In this document: positions 46,461-55,783 of the stretch, in pieces
How positions within the stretch are numbered: position 1 is the first letter of the stretch
How the letters are laid out: each line of letters starts with the position of its first letter
Assembly (NCBI RefSeq): GCF_000331515.1
Contig: NZ_AMZO01000003.1
Coordinates: forward strand, 1 to 64,000
Length of the DNA: 64,000 bases
Origin: Photobacterium marinum
GTDB lineage: Bacteria; Pseudomonadota; Gammaproteobacteria; Enterobacterales; Vibrionaceae
Reading direction: 5' to 3'
Notes under the pieces: model-generated
Databases searched by the model: none
The model's input: only the letters and a program-made list of their open reading frames with translations
Told to the model about the DNA's origin: nothing
Made by a program: the position numbers and the translations under genes

Positions 46461-46616
46461 GTTATTCCCTTCAAAAAACAGATGGAAGTAGGAGTAAGGA
46501 ATTACCTTTTGTTTTATAGGGTTAATTTACACCTGTCTTAAGGAAAATATTTTGCCTATTTTGCTATGCCTTACTGAATAAAGAGAATTATTTTCTCCTA
46601 TTGAGCAATTTCACAA

Positions 46617-46949
46617 CTAACAACCACCACAGCTGCCACAACGCCAGTCCTCAGCATTTACTGCATGATAGAAAAATCGAAAATGTTCTTCATCAATAGG
46701 CACGTTATGCTTTTCAAAAACATCGGCCAGCCAGTCAACATTGGCGACAATCCAGTCATCTTCTTTGTCACCTTCAGTGTAAAGTGGATCATCAGGGTCC
46801 ATGAAGTTATAAATTCCATAAGTTCCCATATCTTTTTCCAGTCTGTCTTCCGGTAGTTGCAGTAGGGTGTTGTTATAGTGAATTTCCCAATGGCCCAGAC
46901 ACAGGGTGTTCCCCACTGATGTCCAGCGAACCTGAAATGGATTTGTCAT
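46617..46949 (-). CDS. Small acidic protein with CGSCGGC tail
   Basis: This 110-aa protein is rich in Asp, Glu, Trp and Tyr and ends CGSCGGC, three Cys (four with the preceding RCG context) that could bind a metal. It has no signal peptide or membrane segment. The N-terminal part (WTSVGNTLCLGHWEIHY) suggests a short beta-sheet. I recall similar conserved hypothetical proteins in Vibrio but no function. It stands alone between cyuA and the methyltransferase gene. Confidence 0.7.
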   Translation of the reverse strand: MTNPFQVRWTSVGNTLCLGHWEIHYNNTLLQLPEDRLEKDMGTYGIYNFMDPDDPLYTEGDKEDDWIVANVDWLADVFEKHNVPIDEEHFRFFYHAVNAEDWRCGSCGGC

Positions 46950-47051
46950 TTTATATACAGAGGTAAGTCAAAAGTGGCACATAATATCTGCCACCAAAGA
47001 CAGGTCAAGTTCTCATCATCACTCTGATGACTTGACGATAATGCTTAAGGC

Positions 47052-47504
47052 TTAACACCAACGGCGTACTTTTCTGCAATATTCGCGAAATTCATCGCCA
47101 AACATTGCTTCCAATACATCCTCTTCCGGCTCAATCTGAAAGTTATTCATGTAAAGGATAAACAGTGGGATCATAATAACCGCAGAAATTGCGGATAAAT
47201 AAACAAATGCCGCAATAAGCCACACAAGCAAACCGAGATACATTGGATTACGGGAAAAACGATAAATTCCGGAAGTAACCAGTCGGGATGCTTTATGAGG
47301 CTTATGAGGATTAACTGTCGTTCTTGCTCTGGCGAAAGCCACTATTCCAGCCAGCCCCGGTAAGGAGCCGATAAGCCCTAAAATCCATACCAGCGCATAC
47401 TGCCCAGAAAAGGAAAATACCCACAAAGGCCAGTAGACAGAAAGTAAATACATACCTCCCAGCGTCACAAGTAATACAAGGGGGGGGGGTAATTTCAAAT
47501 ACAT
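47052..47504 (-). CDS. Isoprenylcysteine carboxyl methyltransferase-like membrane protein
   Basis: This 150-aa protein resembles the PEMT/ICMT family of membrane methyltransferases: about four hydrophobic segments and the SAM-binding signature YRFSRNPMYLGLLVWLI followed by EPEEDVLEAMFGDEFREYCRKVRRW. Bacterial substrates are unknown. I start at the ATG at 47504, with GGAG nine bases upstream, rather than a TTG at 47522. Codons 5-8 contain a run of ten C (on the coding strand), an unusual homopolymer that could slip and switch the gene off. Confidence 0.85.
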   Translation of the reverse strand: MYLKLPPPLVLLVTLGGMYLLSVYWPLWVFSFSGQYALVWILGLIGSLPGLAGIVAFARARTTVNPHKPHKASRLVTSGIYRFSRNPMYLGLLVWLIAAFVYLSAISAVIMIPLFILYMNNFQIEPEEDVLEAMFGDEFREYCRKVRRWC

Positions 47505-47710
47505 CAAGCTCAGCTCCAGCAAACTTTAAGTATTAACTTATAGCCTGTTTCAATCAATTGCACAATTGGCACATTACACTCTTAATGATTTTAATTTATT
47601 GAAAATAAAGAACAAAAAAGTGATGACAAAGTAATCAATTGCGTAGCTTCGCTAAGCCTTATAGAATCCCTTCTAAAATAAAAGCCATATATCATTCTGT
47701 TATAAGCATC

Positions 47711-48142
47711 ATGTCAGAACTTAAATACTTGCAAGGATACCCTGAATCGCTCGTTGATCAGGTACGCAACCTAATCGCTAAGCAACAACTTAAGCCATTT
47801 CTGTTAAAGAAATACCCGTGCTGTCATGATATTAAAACAGAAAAAGCGTTATATGATTTTGTTCAGGAGCTAAAATCAGATTACCTGAAGAAGTCTGCCC
47901 CTATCAGCAAAGTGGTCTACGACAAAAAAATACATGCCGTTGATCACGCTCTCGGACAACATGCCTTTGTTTCGCGGATACAGGGAAGCAAACTCAAAGC
48001 CAAACACGAAATACGCATTTCCTCTATTTTTCGGGAAGCACCGCTACCGTTTCTGCGTATGATCGCCGTCCATGAATTAGCTCACCTGCGGGAAAAAGAG
48101 CATAACAAAGCATTTTATAATACGCTTGAAAAAAAACTATGA
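47711..48142 (+). pseudogene. YgjP-like metallopeptidase, 3' end cut off by mobile element
   Basis: The frame encodes 137 residues of a YgjP/DUF45-type zinc metallopeptidase: YDKKIHAVDHALGQHAFVSR, QGSKLKAKHEIR, and the metal site VHELAHLREKEHNK. It is about 60% identical by eye to the intact homolog at 54660-55166. The match stops exactly after HNKAFYN; six unrelated codons and a stop follow. The intact homolog continues with 31 more residues (LCCHMEP ...). The junction, about 48120, is where the SE-type recombinase module begins. So the gene was split by integration and the product is probably inactive. Confidence 0.82.
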
Positions 48143-48206
48143 CAGAATTTCTTGATAAATTTCTATGATAAACCACGATTAATTTAGAGTGGGAATTTAG
48201 AGAGTA
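48120..48206 (+). other. Left end of the integrated element
   Basis: The sequence after the split peptidase is unrelated to it and precedes intA. It contains a tandem near-repeat TTTCTTGATAAA / TTTCTATGATAAA (about 48148-48172), a candidate recombinase-binding arm. I could not find a matching inverted copy elsewhere in the window, so the end is set only by the loss of peptidase homology. Confidence 0.45.
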
Positions 48207-49622
48207 TTGATCGTGGAAGAAACTAGAGAACAAAGTAACTTATCTGCTGAAGATAGTGACTTTAGATTATTGGAAGTTGAAATAGATAATTTAGCTAAAG
48301 TTAAACTTGAAGGGAAAGTAAACGCCAATACTGGTGAAATAAGTGTTATTCCCGAACTGGATGCCAGTCCTTTAAAGTCATACCATAAAACCACAAAAAT
48401 CCTTCTTGCTCCTGATGGTACTGTTGTATACCCACAATCACTTTATTTGGTCTCAAAGCTTAGAGGTGAAGGCAAGGTAGATGATACTGGCTCTATAGCG
48501 TTAGCCTTACTCACCTATACTCGCTGGCTTGATAGTACTCATCACCCACAAGAAAATGAGGATGGTGAGATCATTCGTCCCCAAAATCTTACCTATAAGA
48601 GCCTCTCAAAATATGAAGAAGAAGGCGCACCTTGGCAATTTGCAGAGTTTTTGATTGCTAATTGTCGTCATAGGAACTCAGATGGTAATGAAGCCTACGC
48701 CCTCAGCACCGCTAGATGCTATATGAATGCTGTTCTTGGGTTCTATAAGTGGCTCTACAAAGAAGGATACTTACAAAAAGATGATGAGAGAGTTGTCACC
48801 CATTACAGTAAAGTAACCACTGGTTTTGATAACTCAATCAACCATAATGATATGTTGGCTCATACAAAAAAGAACAGTAAACCCCGCCAAGTTGAAGTTT
48901 CTAACATCATGAAGTTGTTCCCTAAAGCGGAGTCAACAGAGGCGCATAAAAAACTCAAACCTTTAACGCTACAGCATCAAGATATCTTTGAGGAATATGT
49001 AGTTCTACTACCTAACCCGTTTCCACTTATGTTTAGGTTATCAAAAAGAGCAGGTCTGCGTATTGATGAGTTAGACAAATTCCCTGCGCATCAGATTGGT
49101 GAAATGGTAACAGATGGCTTAGATGAAGTACCAATTCAAATAACTGAAACGAAATTTAGTAAGCCTAGAACACTACAAGTGCCCGTTGACTTGTATGAAG
49201 AGCTTGAGATCTATAAGTTTTCAGAGCAACGCATGAAGAATGTCACCAAGCGTGTTGCACTGAGGCAAACAGATAATGACCTTGATGATACGGACTACCT
49301 ATTTCTGAGCAACAAAGGTAAGCCTTACGCAACTAATACACTAGAGGTACATTTTAATAATCTTCGCGATTGGATTGTTAATGACTATCCTTGGTGGTAT
49401 TACAGACCACATGACTTGCGAGCTACTTTTGCGACAAACTGGTTAAGACATGAAGCCGCGCTTCGACAAGTCGGTTACGACTTTTTAATGGACGAACTAG
49501 CAGAGTTGATGGGACATGAAGAAACCTCTACGACAGAGAAATACATTAAGTACATGAACCAGGAAGCATCCCAATTAGTCGTTGCTAAGAGAAAAAACGA
49601 GAAGTTACAAAGAGGTTGGTAA
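48207..49622 (+). CDS. intA: Tyrosine recombinase IntA of SE-type element
   Basis: This 471-aa site-specific recombinase has all catalytic residues in a normal order: Arg285 (RAGLRIDE), His402-x-x-Arg405 (HDLR), His437 (LMGHEE) and the nucleophile Tyr446 (TTEKYIKY). The N-terminal half holds a SAM-like core-binding domain (about 95-190). The start is TTG (48207) or GTG (48213); neither has a strong ribosome binding site. It is the first of four tightly packed genes in the order described for strand-biased circularizing integrative elements (Tn6283, SE-6945): intA, tfp, intB, srap. Confidence 0.85.
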   Translation: MIVEETREQSNLSAEDSDFRLLEVEIDNLAKVKLEGKVNANTGEISVIPELDASPLKSYHKTTKILLAPDGTVVYPQSLYLVSKLRGEGKVDDTGSIALALLTYTRWLDSTHHPQENEDGEIIRPQNLTYKSLSKYEEEGAPWQFAEFLIANCRHRNSDGNEAYALSTARCYMNAVLGFYKWLYKEGYLQKDDERVVTHYSKVTTGFDNSINHNDMLAHTKKNSKPRQVEVSNIMKLFPKAESTEAHKKLKPLTLQHQDIFEEYVVLLPNPFPLMFRLSKRAGLRIDELDKFPAHQIGEMVTDGLDEVPIQITETKFSKPRTLQVPVDLYEELEIYKFSEQRMKNVTKRVALRQTDNDLDDTDYLFLSNKGKPYATNTLEVHFNNLRDWIVNDYPWWYYRPHDLRATFATNWLRHEAALRQVGYDFLMDELAELMGHEETSTTEKYIKYMNQEASQLVVAKRKNEKLQRGW

Positions 49623-49623
49623 T

Positions 49624-51975
49624 ATGGCGAAAAGTCCATTGGCGAGAGCAAATAAAAAGCTACTTAAAGTGACCAATCCAACAGCAAACGTTACACCAAT
49701 TTCTTTGATGATTCCTTACAAGGATCCACAAGACAAAAAAGTGCGTGACTTTGATATTTCTCATTTAGCTCACTTTCGTTGTGATAAAGACAATGAGCAA
49801 ATAAGAAGTCGCTTACGTTATCTTCGTTCTTTATCAAAAAATGCATATAATAGGTTTGATAATGGCAATTTGTCTCCCACATCAATGGCTGCTTATTATG
49901 TAGTGTTAACTAACTATATCTCCTTTTGCGATTATAAAGGCGTAGAACCTTTCTCAAAGGAAGGATATCTCGCATTCGTTGGAAATGATGGTGAACTTCG
50001 TCATCAAATTAAACAGTATAACCCCTCAAAGCGGTTATTTGAGTATGCTGATGGCGATGACATCGGAATAACAGAGTATAGTGCTAGTGTTAAAAAAACT
50101 TGTTTACATTGTGCATTAAATTTATGTGGAATAGACTTTCAGTCTTGGTCGCACTTGTGCAAACCATTCTATCAAGAGAAAACACCTTTCAAAGCATACT
50201 CTAGGCGTGATGAACAAATGATTGTCAGCCGACTGAGTGAGCTTTTCTTCGGTTTATCATCTCAGCTTATTGTCATAAAAAAAGAATTTCAAGATTCTAG
50301 TTTTCAATATTTGGATGTACCAATCACCATTAACGGCAAAGTAGAAACATTATCCTTTTCAACTTCGCTAAACAGCAAAAATAAAAATGGAAAAGGTAAA
50401 ACACGTACCGACTCAGCGTTTAACTTGGCGATGGGGGCTGCCTATCATTTATTTTGTTACTTCACGTCACTCAATGACTCTGTGATTAGAGAGGTATGCC
50501 ACCCACTCCAAGTAAATATAAGCAACCGAGATAAGAACCTAAAAACCATAAAAATCTCAGGGTTCAAGCGTAGGGCAAACAAAGATGTTAGTTCAATAGT
50601 CAGTAATGAAATGGATGATTTGGAGTTTGATGTTGAGAAGCGCGATGGTGTGGCGTTCATCGAGGCATTATCTGAATTGTCGAAAGCTTACGGGAATACC
50701 GATGAGATACTTTATATGTTGGACTGTAATGGTAAACCCAATAATAGGTTTGATTTGGCAGTCTTAAACAGAGCTCTAACCTCGACATTAAACCTTGTTA
50801 CAAGCGATAGAGCCTCGAATATTGAGTGGTTTAGTGAGCAATTCTATTCACTGTGGCTCAACAACGAATCTATTGAATTGGGCACTTATATTAATAATTT
50901 TGGAAGAAAAGTAGTTAAAAAAACAAAGAAACCTATCAGCAATAGTTGGAAGTCAGCTAAGTTGTTAAAAATCAGCTACCTCATTTTTTCTTGTTTTTCA
51001 GATGCTTCACTAAAAGGTATTGTTCTTCCGCTTTCATTCTCAGAAACAAAATCAGATGGGAATATAACCGTTTCATTTTCACGCTATGATAATGATGAAA
51101 AGGGCTCATTCACGATTCCTGCTAATTATCTAAAATTGGTTCAAGATATTGAAAAGTGGGGTGAGTCCCGTGAGTATCGCAGCACTCAAGCTCGATATCT
51201 ATTGAGAACAGGAACAGGCTCAAAGCCAACCCAATGGGAAGGGTTGAATCCGATTGGGCCGACATTCTTGCCTTCAATTGGCATTTTTGCCAATGAGTAT
51301 TTTGTTAACCTCTCCTCAAGTCGTTTTAGAAAAACAACGAGTCATCAAGAGTATCGAGATGGGTATCTAAGTCACGTCAAAAATATCTTGCACAGTACAC
51401 TTGCTACCCTTGAGAGGCACTACACAAATGGTCATCCAGAATTAAACGAGTTGATTTTGTCGCAAGCTATACAGGTTCTTGAGCGTATCAGCAAAGGAGA
51501 CTCTCTCAACGACGCAAAAACGCATGTTCGAGAACAACATAAAATTGCAATGTTAGCGCATGATGAATGGTTGCAACAGAAGACAAAGACTAACCCTAAT
51601 GGCATTTCCTGTAATGGCCAACAAGACCTCATTAGTGGGAAGAAAACGCAAAGACAGACAAATAAGTCGATGGAAATGGAATTACCCTGCTCTGAATTTG
51701 ATATGTGCTACAAATGCAAATCAGCCAAAGCGGTTGATGAATCTAATTCTATCTATAAGTTAATTTCATACATTGACGTACTCAAAGAAGCGCTAGACCG
51801 TTATCCAAATGCCAAGGATGAAGTTCAGGAGAAAATTGCTGCATTTGAATACACCCTAGAAGGTGCAAGCTCTGATGTGTTAGAGAAAGCGTTTAAGTGT
51901 TTCATCAGAGATGGACGACACCCTAGAATCAGCATGAATCATGCGGTTATATCTATCAATGATGGAGTGATTTAA
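49624..51975 (+). CDS. tfp: Tyrosine recombinase fold protein (Tfp-like)
   Basis: This 783-aa protein starts one base after the intA stop (AGAGG upstream). Its C-terminal third has the layout of a tyrosine recombinase catalytic domain (FRKTTSHQEYRDG, ILHSTLATLERHYTN). I see no intact His-x-x-Arg, however, so it is probably catalytically degenerate. A Cys cluster follows (CNGQQ ... CSEFDMCYKCKSAK), likely a zinc site. Size and position match tfp of SE elements, which is needed with IntA and IntB for movement. The name rests on operon order and fold, not on a database comparison. Confidence 0.75.
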   Translation: MAKSPLARANKKLLKVTNPTANVTPISLMIPYKDPQDKKVRDFDISHLAHFRCDKDNEQIRSRLRYLRSLSKNAYNRFDNGNLSPTSMAAYYVVLTNYISFCDYKGVEPFSKEGYLAFVGNDGELRHQIKQYNPSKRLFEYADGDDIGITEYSASVKKTCLHCALNLCGIDFQSWSHLCKPFYQEKTPFKAYSRRDEQMIVSRLSELFFGLSSQLIVIKKEFQDSSFQYLDVPITINGKVETLSFSTSLNSKNKNGKGKTRTDSAFNLAMGAAYHLFCYFTSLNDSVIREVCHPLQVNISNRDKNLKTIKISGFKRRANKDVSSIVSNEMDDLEFDVEKRDGVAFIEALSELSKAYGNTDEILYMLDCNGKPNNRFDLAVLNRALTSTLNLVTSDRASNIEWFSEQFYSLWLNNESIELGTYINNFGRKVVKKTKKPISNSWKSAKLLKISYLIFSCFSDASLKGIVLPLSFSETKSDGNITVSFSRYDNDEKGSFTIPANYLKLVQDIEKWGESREYRSTQARYLLRTGTGSKPTQWEGLNPIGPTFLPSIGIFANEYFVNLSSSRFRKTTSHQEYRDGYLSHVKNILHSTLATLERHYTNGHPELNELILSQAIQVLERISKGDSLNDAKTHVREQHKIAMLAHDEWLQQKTKTNPNGISCNGQQDLISGKKTQRQTNKSMEMELPCSEFDMCYKCKSAKAVDESNSIYKLISYIDVLKEALDRYPNAKDEVQEKIAAFEYTLEGASSDVLEKAFKCFIRDGRHPRISMNHAVISINDGVI

Positions 51976-51977
51976 TC

Positions 51978-54131
51978 ATGATTAAAATTAATAATGTAGA
52001 GCGCTTTGAGTCTATCAAGAAAGCCCAAAATAATGTCGGCACTCACACCAACTATCTAGCTGATGTTCTAACGTCTGTAATAGCTCTCGGAGATTGGGAC
52101 GTGCTAGAAAGGATGGATATTGGATTTACAACAGGCGGTAAATCGCTTGGTAAGATAAACAATGACACTTGGAATATCCAGTCGTTCTTTGAACCCAATG
52201 CTTCAACAAAGTGTACATTATCATTCACTATTAGTGATAACGTGTTAGAGCGTAACCTCAGAAACCAACTTAAAGCACTTATCCTCAAAATGCTATGGGT
52301 ATCCCCAAGGGATTATTCGTTTGCTACGTGCGTAAAAACCCTTACTCAACTCAAGAAATTCTCCATAGCTCTGCTCGATGAAGGGATGAATTCTTTTTCT
52401 GATATCACTTTTGAGCTGCTGGATGAATGGATAATAGCAGGTGATGTTGGTATTGATTTTAATTATCAACCAACTTATTCGGCACTTAATAAGTTGGTGA
52501 TTGAAGCAGAAGGGTTACCCTTTGATGTGAATATCAAGCGCACACTTATTGCCAATGAGTTTAATTTAACTTTGAAAGAGCCTGAGCAATACGCGGTTAT
52601 CCCGCAACGCATCTACTACTGCGCCTTGAACTATGCTACTGAGCAGGTGGAGCGTTTGTATTCAATTCGAGATAAAATTGAATCTGTGTCCCACTCCCTT
52701 GTGAGATTTAAAGATAACCTGTATCAACATTACGCAGAGTTTGTATTTAAAAAAGGTAAGGCTATGTATTTGCACAATGGCCATAAAAATAGCCGAATAT
52801 TTAAAGATGAATACCAAAAGCTAGCCTCACCGTCTCTAGAGCAGATTTATGATTCGATAAAGGCCCATAGACCAATCATAAGAACTGAGCATATCGAAAA
52901 ATTTTTGCCACCGTTAAATATCACCATTTTAGGTCAAACATTGAAAAACTTAGACGACGTTGGTAATTTTTTATCTAATTATTCTGCGTGTTGTAGCTGG
53001 CTAGTCATGGCGTTATCAGGAATGCGGATTGATGAGTTGTATCACCTTCACGCTTCAAACGGTTGTACTAATGAAATCATTTCAGGGCAGAAGATTTTCA
53101 CCTTTAATGCGGATTTATCCAAAACAACCAAAGGTAAGCAAGCCAAGCAAGACAGCTTTGTCACAACAGAAGTTGGCAATAAAGCGTATGAAGTGTTAAA
53201 TGCTATTCATCGGCCACTTAGGCAAACACAGGCCTCCTCTAATCAACTTTTTTTTCATAGAGTTAAAGGGGAGCATTCAGCCACGACAAAGAATACACTA
53301 GGCAATAATATTCGTAATTGGTTTGAGCATACCTTTACCTCTGAATTAGAACTCACCTCTGATGACATGAAAGACTTACAGGTATCAGACCCTAAACAAA
53401 CTGAATATAAGCTTGGTGGGACGTTCAGCTTTACAAACCATCAACTAAGACGCTCATTTGCATACTACCTTATAGGGTATGAACTACTTTCATTCCCACA
53501 ACTTAAACAGCAATTTAGCCATGTATCACTAGCGATGACTCGGCACTACGCCAAGAATGCCAGTAAATTTCAGAAGCTTAAAAAGAGTACCTACAAGGAA
53601 GTTGAAGACGAAAGAATCACCCAAAAAGCCAAAATTTATCTCGATATTTATGAACGATTGGCAAATAAAGAACGTGTAGCTGGCGGTAAAGGAAAAGCGT
53701 TTGCCAAGAAAAGAGTGCAAGAAGGTGAAAATAATCTATTCACTGAGAAAAGAAATAATGACATGCTAACTTTGGCATACTGGGAGCATAAATTGCGTAA
53801 AGGAGAACGACATGTACATGTTGTTGCCCCGGGCATTTACTGTACATCGACAAATTGCTCTTTACGCACACAGGTTAATCTGTTGGAGTGTGTGGATTGT
53901 GATAATGACTATATTGTAGATGCAGTGTTTGCTGAGGCAAAAAGAAAAGAAGCGGAAGAGAACATGCACTACGACATTCTACACGATGAATTAACCCCTC
54001 AATCGGCCTCTGAGTGTTATATAAAAATCACCGCAGCAGAGCGTATCATGGATGATTTAGGGCTGGATTATGAACCTGTTATCTATCCCAAAGAAATCAC
54101 AAATATGCTAATACCATACATTGGAGTATAA
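51978..54131 (+). CDS. intB: Tyrosine recombinase IntB of SE-type element
   Basis: This 717-aa large tyrosine recombinase starts two bases after tfp. Catalytic residues visible: Arg350 (GMRIDEL), His488-x-x-Arg491 (HQLRRSFAYY), His515 (FSHVS) and Tyr524 (TRHYAKN). The C-terminal 100 residues carry two Cys pairs (YCTSTNC, ECVDCD), a probable zinc knuckle. The second active recombinase in the same operon is typical of SE elements and distinguishes them from single-integrase islands. Confidence 0.85.
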   Translation: MIKINNVERFESIKKAQNNVGTHTNYLADVLTSVIALGDWDVLERMDIGFTTGGKSLGKINNDTWNIQSFFEPNASTKCTLSFTISDNVLERNLRNQLKALILKMLWVSPRDYSFATCVKTLTQLKKFSIALLDEGMNSFSDITFELLDEWIIAGDVGIDFNYQPTYSALNKLVIEAEGLPFDVNIKRTLIANEFNLTLKEPEQYAVIPQRIYYCALNYATEQVERLYSIRDKIESVSHSLVRFKDNLYQHYAEFVFKKGKAMYLHNGHKNSRIFKDEYQKLASPSLEQIYDSIKAHRPIIRTEHIEKFLPPLNITILGQTLKNLDDVGNFLSNYSACCSWLVMALSGMRIDELYHLHASNGCTNEIISGQKIFTFNADLSKTTKGKQAKQDSFVTTEVGNKAYEVLNAIHRPLRQTQASSNQLFFHRVKGEHSATTKNTLGNNIRNWFEHTFTSELELTSDDMKDLQVSDPKQTEYKLGGTFSFTNHQLRRSFAYYLIGYELLSFPQLKQQFSHVSLAMTRHYAKNASKFQKLKKSTYKEVEDERITQKAKIYLDIYERLANKERVAGGKGKAFAKKRVQEGENNLFTEKRNNDMLTLAYWEHKLRKGERHVHVVAPGIYCTSTNCSLRTQVNLLECVDCDNDYIVDAVFAEAKRKEAEENMHYDILHDELTPQSASECYIKITAAERIMDDLGLDYEPVIYPKEITNMLIPYIGV

Positions 54132-54133
54132 AG

Positions 54134-54616
54134 ATGAAAGATGCAACAAGAAAAGCCCTACTTGATGCCTTAGAGAGATTGGTTGCAGGGAACCCCCAAA
54201 ATATTGAGCTTAGAAAAAAAGCTGAAAAAGGTAAGTTAAAAGTAAATTACAGTACCGTTGAAAAAGAAGCTGGAAAGTCCGTTGGTGCGCTTCGCAATCA
54301 CAAAGATATTATGGAACTCATAAAGCAAAAATCGCTTGATGTACGAGTCTCCAAAAGCGATACAGCAAACACTCAGATCGACGTGTTACAAGCGGAACTG
54401 AAAAAAGCGAAAGAGTACGGCACGAATCAGGCCAAGTTAAAGAAAAAGCACCATGAGCAAGCGAAGCGTGATGCAGATTCTTTAGCGTTGCAAGCAGCTA
54501 AGCATGTCAAAATGATTGAACAGTTAATGCTTATGATCCCAGAAGAACAAAGGGAAGCTGCAATGGATAAAGTTGTTAATACTCATGCTGATAATGTTGT
54601 TCTATTAAATAAATAG
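54134..54616 (+). CDS. srap: SE-associated recombination auxiliary protein (Srap-like)
   Basis: This 160-aa highly charged protein follows intB by two bases. The N-terminal 60 residues include a helix-turn-helix-like stretch (NYSTVEKEAGKSVGALRNHKDI). Residues about 75-140 are a coiled coil rich in Lys, Glu, Ala and Gln. Small DNA-binding coiled-coil proteins at this position are found in SE elements (srap) and, analogously, as TnpC in Tn554. A role in directing recombination is inferred. Confidence 0.75.
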   Translation: MKDATRKALLDALERLVAGNPQNIELRKKAEKGKLKVNYSTVEKEAGKSVGALRNHKDIMELIKQKSLDVRVSKSDTANTQIDVLQAELKKAKEYGTNQAKLKKKHHEQAKRDADSLALQAAKHVKMIEQLMLMIPEEQREAAMDKVVNTHADNVVLLNK

Positions 54617-54659
54617 CGTATTTAGATACAAAACGCCAGCTCTAATGATTACCTTATAA

Positions 54660-55166
54660 TTAACTATATATTGGGCCGAACATATCTAAATGCGTTAAAT
54701 ATAAACGCATATCCAGTTCCAACTGATGATAATTAGGCTCCATGTGACAACAAAGGTTATAGAAGGATTTGTTATGCTGCTTTTCTTTTAAATGTGCCAA
54801 TTCATGAATTACAATCATTCTCATAAAATCTAAAGGAGCAGTTTTAAAGACTTGAGCCACTCGAATTTCATTTTTAGCTTTTAGCTTACTACCCTGAACA
54901 CGAGATACAAAGGTATGTAAACCAAGCGCATTATGAACAGCATGAATTTTCTTATCGTAACTGACTTTACTAATAAGGGGTGACTTCTTTAGGTACTTTC
55001 TTTGTAAATCTACTACATAGTTGTATAACAGTTTCTCTGTTGTAATATTATGCTTTTCAGGGTATTTTTTCTTTAAATACACACCTAACTTTTCACTGTC
55101 AACAAGGTATTGTACTTGTTCAAGTAGTTGAGGGGAATATCCTGATAAATAAGTCAACTTTGTCAT
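54660..55166 (-). CDS. YgjP-like zinc metallopeptidase, intact copy
   Basis: This 168-aa protein has HELAHLKEKQHN as metal site (two His, catalytic Glu, third His) and the conserved YDKKIHAVHNALGLHTFVSR segment. It is a homolog of the gene disrupted at 47711-48142 and keeps the C-terminal LCCHMEPNYHQLELDMRLYLTH that the broken copy lacks. I start at the ATG at 55166, which aligns with the other copy's start. It converges with srap at a distance of 43 bases. It may be cargo that replaces the function lost on integration. The substrate of YgjP proteins is unknown. Confidence 0.85.
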   Translation of the reverse strand: MTKLTYLSGYSPQLLEQVQYLVDSEKLGVYLKKKYPEKHNITTEKLLYNYVVDLQRKYLKKSPLISKVSYDKKIHAVHNALGLHTFVSRVQGSKLKAKNEIRVAQVFKTAPLDFMRMIVIHELAHLKEKQHNKSFYNLCCHMEPNYHQLELDMRLYLTHLDMFGPIYS

Positions 55167-55389
55167 ATAATAAAACCATGTCACACTTAAATAACTCAAT
55201 TTTATCGGTAAATGCGTTAAAAAACGACAGTTTTATTGTTCTGGCAAACATATAGGAACTCCAACATCCCTCGGTAAAGCTCATCACATACTGCACGTGA
55301 ATAAAATGAGAAATTTGTTAATAATCACAATCTAACATTGCGCTTTCGCTACCAATATGTGCACTCAATAGCTAACATTTTCTGACTGA

Positions 55390-55414
55390 AAAAAGCCAAC
55401 AATAGTCGGCTTTA
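55390..55414 (-). terminator. Weak terminator downstream of HEPN-like gene
   Basis: AAAGCC and GGCTTT with partial inner pairing form a short stem. In the minus direction it is followed by six T, so it would end the transcript coming from the HEPN-like gene after the attC-like structure. Confidence 0.5.
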
Positions 55415-55482
55415 ATAAACGTTTTGGAACAGAAATTTGTTAGTGCTTTTGATCTAACTAGTAAGGTTTGGGTAACTCGGAT

Positions 55483-55562
55483 GGTTAACGCCGCCCTCAG
55501 CAGTGGCCGCTGGCGGCAAATTTGGTAACAGCTCCAGCCACCTGCTGGAGGGCCTTGTTACC
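55483..55562. repeat. attC-like imperfect palindrome (80 bp)
   Basis: The arms 55483-55511 and 55534-55562 are near-complementary over 28-29 bases. Each reads GGT(T)AAC ... GCCCTC(C)AGCAG(G)TGGC from its outer end, with two single extra bases on one arm. Outer AAC/GTT trinucleotides, an 80-bp size and unpaired extra bases are the marks of integron attC recombination sites. The flanking heptamers only partly match RYYYAAC and GTTRRRY. No integrase gene of the integron type is in the window. A large transcription-linked hairpin is the alternative. Confidence 0.5.
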
Positions 55563-55783
55563 CAGGGCAAACGCACGAAGAATGAAATTACGCGTATAAT
55601 CAATATGTTACGATCTGAGGATTATTCCAGCCCTAGACTGTAACAGCTTGATTTCCCGTTACGTTGTGATTTTCATGCTATTGCCCTGCCTTATTACCTG
55701 AAGTGCGGATTAACGGTATAGCTTATTATGCTTCTACTTTTCTATTTAGTGAGCACAACAGGTAGCCTTTTGTAACCCTTCAA

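Noticed and set aside
55483-55562. Interpretation as a simple rho-independent terminator
   Set aside because: The structure is far larger than a terminator, lacks a T run on either side and has staggered extra bases, which fits an attC-type palindrome better.
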